Shown: in pieces, positions 7,838 through 10,281 of the stretch
Position numbering within the stretch: the first letter of the stretch is position 1
How the letters are laid out: each line of letters begins with the position of its first letter
Assembly (NCBI GenBank): GCA_007128045.1
Contig: SKYG01000075.1
Coordinates: 1-10,281 of the forward strand
Length of the DNA stretch: 10,281 nt
Direction of reading: 5' to 3'
From: Bacteroidales bacterium
GTDB taxonomy: Bacteria; Bacteroidota; Bacteroidia; Bacteroidales; UBA7960
Program-made: the position numbers and the translations under genes
Notes under the pieces: model-generated
What the model was told of the DNA's origin: nothing
What the model saw: only the letters and a program-made list of their open reading frames with translations
Databases searched by the model: none

Positions 7838-7868
7838 TACATAGTGTCTGATCGCAGAACTCTATGTA
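7838..7868 (+). promoter_or_regulatory. Hairpin in the SUI1 5' leader
   Basis: TACATAG (7838-7844) pairs with CTATGTA (7862-7868). Inside the loop, TCTG (7847-7850) pairs with CAGA (7855-7858) around a 4-nt loop, giving a two-storey hairpin with a small asymmetric internal loop. It falls between the predicted promoter and the start codon, so it would be in the mRNA leader. It is not followed by a T-run and does not look like a terminator. Confidence 0.45.
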
Positions 7869-7910
7869 TTTTTCCGCATTTTATTGATTACAGGGAATAC
7901 CATTACTATT

Positions 7911-8255
7911 ATGGCTAAAAAAGAAAAGAAGACACTGCATAACATCGTTTACAGTACCAACCAATCTTTTAATTACCACATCCCTGACAAAGAGGAGGCT
8001 ACACTGCCGCCTCAACAGCAGGATCTGAGGATTATGATCAGTAAAAAGGGTCGTGGTGGCAAGACGGTTACCCTGATCATCGGCTTTGTAGGGAAGGGAG
8101 ACGATCTTCAGGCTTTAGGCAAGCACCTGAAAAGCAAATGCGGTGTGGGTGGGTCTGCCAAAGATGGCGAGATCATATTGCAAGGTGATGTTCGTGAAAA
8201 AGCCTTGGCCCTCCTGTTACAGGAAGGTTACAAGGCTAAAAAATCGGGTGGTTGA
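7911..8255 (+). CDS. yciH: SUI1/eIF1-family translation initiation factor (YciH-like)
   Basis: This 114-residue protein is of the usual length for bacterial SUI1 proteins. A charged, flexible N-terminus (MAKKEKKTLHNIVYSTN) leads to the SUI1 fold at about residues 38-112. The fold is marked by KKGRGGKTVTLIIGF (45-59), LGKHLKSKCGVGGSAKDGEIILQGD (69-93) and the final helix EKALALLLQEGYKAKK. In eukaryotes the family polices start-codon choice on the small ribosomal subunit. Its bacterial members are thought to bind 30S and influence initiation fidelity, but their role is less settled. The ATG at 7911 is chosen because family members begin with a MAKK-type sequence; the frame extends upstream only to a TTG at 7884. 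It is transcribed alone, divergent from tamB and convergent with the NuoE-like gene. Confidence 0.9.
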   Translation: MAKKEKKTLHNIVYSTNQSFNYHIPDKEEATLPPQQQDLRIMISKKGRGGKTVTLIIGFVGKGDDLQALGKHLKSKCGVGGSAKDGEIILQGDVREKALALLLQEGYKAKKSGG

Positions 8256-8257
8256 AC

Positions 8258-8297
8258 CAACAATTCAACAATTCAACAATTCAACAGTTCAACAATT
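8258..8297. repeat. Octamer tandem array (CAACAATT)n between convergent genes
   Basis: Five 8-bp units are present: CAACAATT three times, CAACAGTT, then CAACAATT. The array starts 3 bp after the SUI1 stop and ends on the first base of the NuoE-like stop codon (TTA 8297-8299 on the plus strand), so it fills the whole gap. On the minus strand each unit contains TGA, which therefore falls in all three frames. Confidence 0.95.
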
Positions 8298-8782
8298 TAT
8301 TCGCTGTATTCTTTCAGAATATCCTTCACCCCATCGGTGGTAACACGGCCATAGGTTTTATCGCCTACCATCACTACAGGGGCCAGACCGCAGGCACCCA
8401 CACAGCGAAGGCAGGTGATGGAGAACTTACCATCAGGGGTGGTTTCACCTACCGGTACTTTCAAAATGCGTTTGAACTCTTCGAGCACTTTCTCCGCACC
8501 CCTCACATAACAGGCTGTACCGGTACATATCGAAATCGGATAACGGCCTTTGGGAAGCATGGTAAAGAAAGAATAGAATGTCACCACCCCATACACTTTT
8601 GCAACGGAAACATTCAGCTCTTCAGCTACTACCTCCTGTACCTCAGCAGGCAGGTATCCAAAGATCTCCTGTGCTTTGTGTAACACATTGATAAGCTCGC
8701 CGGATGCATTGCCAAATGATTTGGCCACCTCCTTAAGCTGCTGCACATCACTATCTTTAAGTTTTACTTTTATTGATGTCAT
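8297..8782 (-). CDS. hydC: NuoE/HydC-type [2Fe-2S] subunit of NAD(P)-linked hydrogenase
   Basis: The protein has 161 residues, typical of the NuoE (24-kDa) family. An N-terminal helical bundle (about 10-75, including LINVLHKAQEIFGYLP and the VYGVVTFYSFF segment) is followed by a thioredoxin-like ferredoxin domain. The four expected cluster ligands are visible: Cys86 and Cys91 (C-x4-C, in CTGTAC) and Cys127 and Cys131 (C-x3-C, in CVGAC). Cys124 is an additional cysteine. In complex I and in HydABC hydrogenases this subunit passes electrons to or from the flavoprotein subunit that uses NAD(P)H. It lies 101 bp downstream of an [FeFe]-hydrogenase gene on the same strand, which points to the hydrogenase rather than complex I. 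A separate, related NADH-linked enzyme cannot be excluded. The ATG at 8782 has no strong Shine-Dalgarno. Confidence 0.9.
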   Translation of the reverse strand: MTSIKVKLKDSDVQQLKEVAKSFGNASGELINVLHKAQEIFGYLPAEVQEVVAEELNVSVAKVYGVVTFYSFFTMLPKGRYPISICTGTACYVRGAEKVLEEFKRILKVPVGETTPDGKFSITCLRCVGACGLAPVVMVGDKTYGRVTTDGVKDILKEYSE

Positions 8783-8836
8783 CGTATCTATATTTTTCTG
8801 TTAAAATTATGTCTGAATGTCTTAAGGTCTTTTTTC

Positions 8837-8866
8837 CCTTCGACCTTCGACCTTCGACTTTCGACC
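8837..8866. repeat. Second heptamer array (CCTTCGA)n, downstream of hydA
   Basis: Three exact CCTTCGA units (8837-8857) are followed by CTTTCGA and CC. The array has the same unit and orientation as the one at 197-236, about 8.6 kb away. It lies in the 101-bp gap between hydA and the NuoE-like gene, 17 bp from the hydA stop. Confidence 0.95.
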
Positions 8867-8883
8867 ATTTTTCTTGGCGCCAT

Positions 8884-10281
8884 TTAATCCAGCAATACCT
8901 CCTTATGCTTCTTATCAAAATAATGGGTATGAAGCAAGTGATGTGCCTTCTCACTCATAGGCTTACCAAGAAACTCTTCGTAAAGCTTTATGATGTCAGG
9001 ATTTTCATGTGATTTCCTAAGCGTCTTTCCGGCATCCTCCTGGTAAATTGCTTTTTGTCTTGCCTTGAGTATCTCCGGATTGCCGTGATGCAGTGGTTGT
9101 CCGCCACCACCGATACAACCGCTGGGGCATGCCATGATTTCAATAGCATGGTATTTACTGTTTCCTGCCTTGACCTCGTCCAATAACTTGCGTGCATTGC
9201 CAAGACCGTGGGCGATTCCAATTTTAATATCTATGCCATCAAAGTCTACACTTGCCGAACGGATACCCTCCAGCCCTCGAAGTTGTTCGAAGTCAACCTT
9301 CTGTAAAGTTTTTCCGGTATGCAGCTCATAGGCAGTACGTACTGCAGCTTCAATCACGCCACCGGTGGTACCAAAGATAACACCTGCTCCGGTTGATTCG
9401 CCCATGGGTTTGTCAAATTCTTCGTCAGGAAGGTCATTTAGGTTCAGGTTTGAACGTTTGATCAGGGCGGCCAGTTCTCTGGTAGAGATAGAGAAGTCGA
9501 CGTCAGGGTTCCCATCTACAGCAAACTCCTCGCGGGTGCATTCATATTTTTTTGCCACACAAGGCATCACCGAAACGACCACCATATCTTTTCTGTTCAC
9601 AGTCACCTTGTCGGCAAAATAGGTCTTGGCTATAGAACCAAACATCTGTTGCGGCGACCGTGCTGTTGACGGAATATCGAGCATATCAGGGAAATGATAT
9701 TCGAAGAAGTTAACCCATCCGGGGCAGCATGAGGTCAGCATAGGCAGCTTTACTTCCTTGTCGCCATTCAGGTGACGGGTAAGCCTGTCGAGTAACTCTG
9801 TACCTTCCTCCATGATGGTAAGGTCGGCTGCGAAGTCGGTATCGAATACATAGTCGAAGCCAAGTCTTCTGAGCGCAGACACCATCTTACCAGTCACCAG
9901 GGTACCAGGCTCCATGCCGAACTCTTCCCCAAGTGCAGCCCTTACTGCCGGGGCAGTTTGAACTACCACGGTTTTTGTCGGATCGGCCAGTGCACCAACA
10001 ACCTGATTGGTATGATCCACCTCTGTAAGAGCGCCTGTAGGACAAACGGCAACACATTGTCCGCAGTAGGTACATTCACTATGATCGAGGTCTCTTTCGA
10101 ACGCGGGAGCAACGACCGCCTCAAAACCGCGGTTTATACCGGATAGTACGCCTACGGTTTGAAAATCGTTACACATGGTCTCGCACCTGCGGCACATAAT
10201 GCACTTATCCATCTCACGAATGATTGCCGGGGAGAAGTCGGGTTTGTAGGTCGACTTCTCTCCCTGGAATGGGATGCTTCG
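8884..10281 (-). CDS. hydA: [FeFe]-hydrogenase catalytic subunit HydA, N-terminus outside the window
   Basis: The frame is open to the right edge, giving the last 465 residues; the methionine at 10212 is internal. Numbering from that methionine, two [4Fe-4S] ferredoxin motifs come first: C4/C7/C10/C14 (CIMCRRCETMC) and C47/C50/C53/C57 (CTYCGQCVAVCPTG). The active-site domain has all three H-cluster signatures: TSCCPGW (C162 proton-relay cysteine, C163 ligand), MPCVAKKYE (C218) and EIMACPSGCIGGGGQP (C362, C366). A C-terminal small-subunit-like helical segment (about 385-425) closes the protein, with no added C-terminal ferredoxin domain. It reversibly converts protons and electrons to H2 in the cytoplasm. 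The intact catalytic residues suggest an active group A enzyme, and the NuoE-like gene downstream suggests NAD(P)H-coupled or electron-bifurcating operation with a HydB/NuoF subunit not in view. The 23 residues upstream of the internal methionine (including GEKSTYKPDFSPAIIRE) are in frame and fit a longer modular HydA. Confidence 0.95.
   Translation of the reverse strand, partial: RSIPFQGEKSTYKPDFSPAIIREMDKCIMCRRCETMCNDFQTVGVLSGINRGFEAVVAPAFERDLDHSECTYCGQCVAVCPTGALTEVDHTNQVVGALADPTKTVVVQTAPAVRAALGEEFGMEPGTLVTGKMVSALRRLGFDYVFDTDFAADLTIMEEGTELLDRLTRHLNGDKEVKLPMLTSCCPGWVNFFEYHFPDMLDIPSTARSPQQMFGSIAKTYFADKVTVNRKDMVVVSVMPCVAKKYECTREEFAVDGNPDVDFSISTRELAALIKRSNLNLNDLPDEEFDKPMGESTGAGVIFGTTGGVIEAAVRTAYELHTGKTLQKVDFEQLRGLEGIRSASVDFDGIDIKIGIAHGLGNARKLLDEVKAGNSKYHAIEIMACPSGCIGGGGQPLHHGNPEILKARQKAIYQEDAGKTLRKSHENPDIIKLYEEFLGKPMSEKAHHLLHTHYFDKKHKEVLLD

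Noticed and set aside
8252..8683. 143-codon plus-strand frame opposite the NuoE-like gene
   Set aside because: It begins in the octamer array and is antisense to a gene with all four cluster cysteines intact.
8798..8805. TAATTTTA on the minus strand as a separate promoter for the NuoE-like gene
   Set aside because: It lacks the final G of TAnnTTTG and has no -33 element at the right spacing. Co-transcription with hydA explains the layout better.
10210..10212. Methionine at 10212 as the hydA start
   Set aside because: The frame continues upstream to the window edge with HydA-like residues, and the methionine sits immediately before the first ferredoxin cysteine motif.

Overview
The window looks like chromosomal DNA from an anaerobic, fermentative member of the Bacteroidota, probably an environmental Bacteroidales/Marinilabiliales-type lineage. 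This rests on several things. TamL, the lipoprotein form of TamA, is typical of that phylum and sits beside a TamB. An [FeFe]-hydrogenase is linked to a NuoE-type subunit. Shine-Dalgarno sequences are weak, and one promoter matches the phylum's TAnnTTTG -7 element. Finally, short 7-8 bp tandem repeats fill the gaps between genes. No species assignment is possible from the sequence alone.

Layout from left to right. Bases 2-187 (+) are the C-terminal tail of a gene entering from the left, most likely penicillin-binding protein 1C. It converges on tamL (235-2580, -), an Omp85-family outer-membrane lipoprotein. A 415-bp gap (2581-2995) holds five short hairpin palindromes spaced about 47 bp apart and a ten-unit octamer array. 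Then comes tamB (2996-7618, -), a very long AsmA/TamB-type envelope-spanning protein with a perfect 27-bp internal tandem duplication. The divergent region 7619-7910 carries a leader inverted repeat, an interspersed palindrome, a Bacteroidota-type promoter and a 5'-UTR hairpin. It leads into a SUI1/eIF1-family gene (7911-8255, +). This converges on a NuoE/HydC-type [2Fe-2S] subunit (8297-8782, -). Upstream of that, in the same direction, is the C-terminal 465 residues of a group A [FeFe]-hydrogenase (8884-10281, -, running off the right edge).

How the genes work together. TamB and TamL form the two-membrane translocation and assembly module: TamB is anchored in the inner membrane and spans the periplasm, while TamL supplies the outer-membrane barrel. 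HydA and the NuoE-like protein are two subunits of a soluble NAD(P)H-linked, possibly electron-bifurcating, hydrogenase. The flavoprotein HydB/NuoF subunit is not in view and may lie just beyond the right edge.

I found no clearly novel gene system. The most unusual signal is in the spaces between genes. Each of the four minus-strand genes has a 7- or 8-bp tandem array at its 3' end, and three of the four arrays overlap the stop codon itself. The second most unusual signal is the head-to-head array of hairpin palindromes between tamB and tamL.
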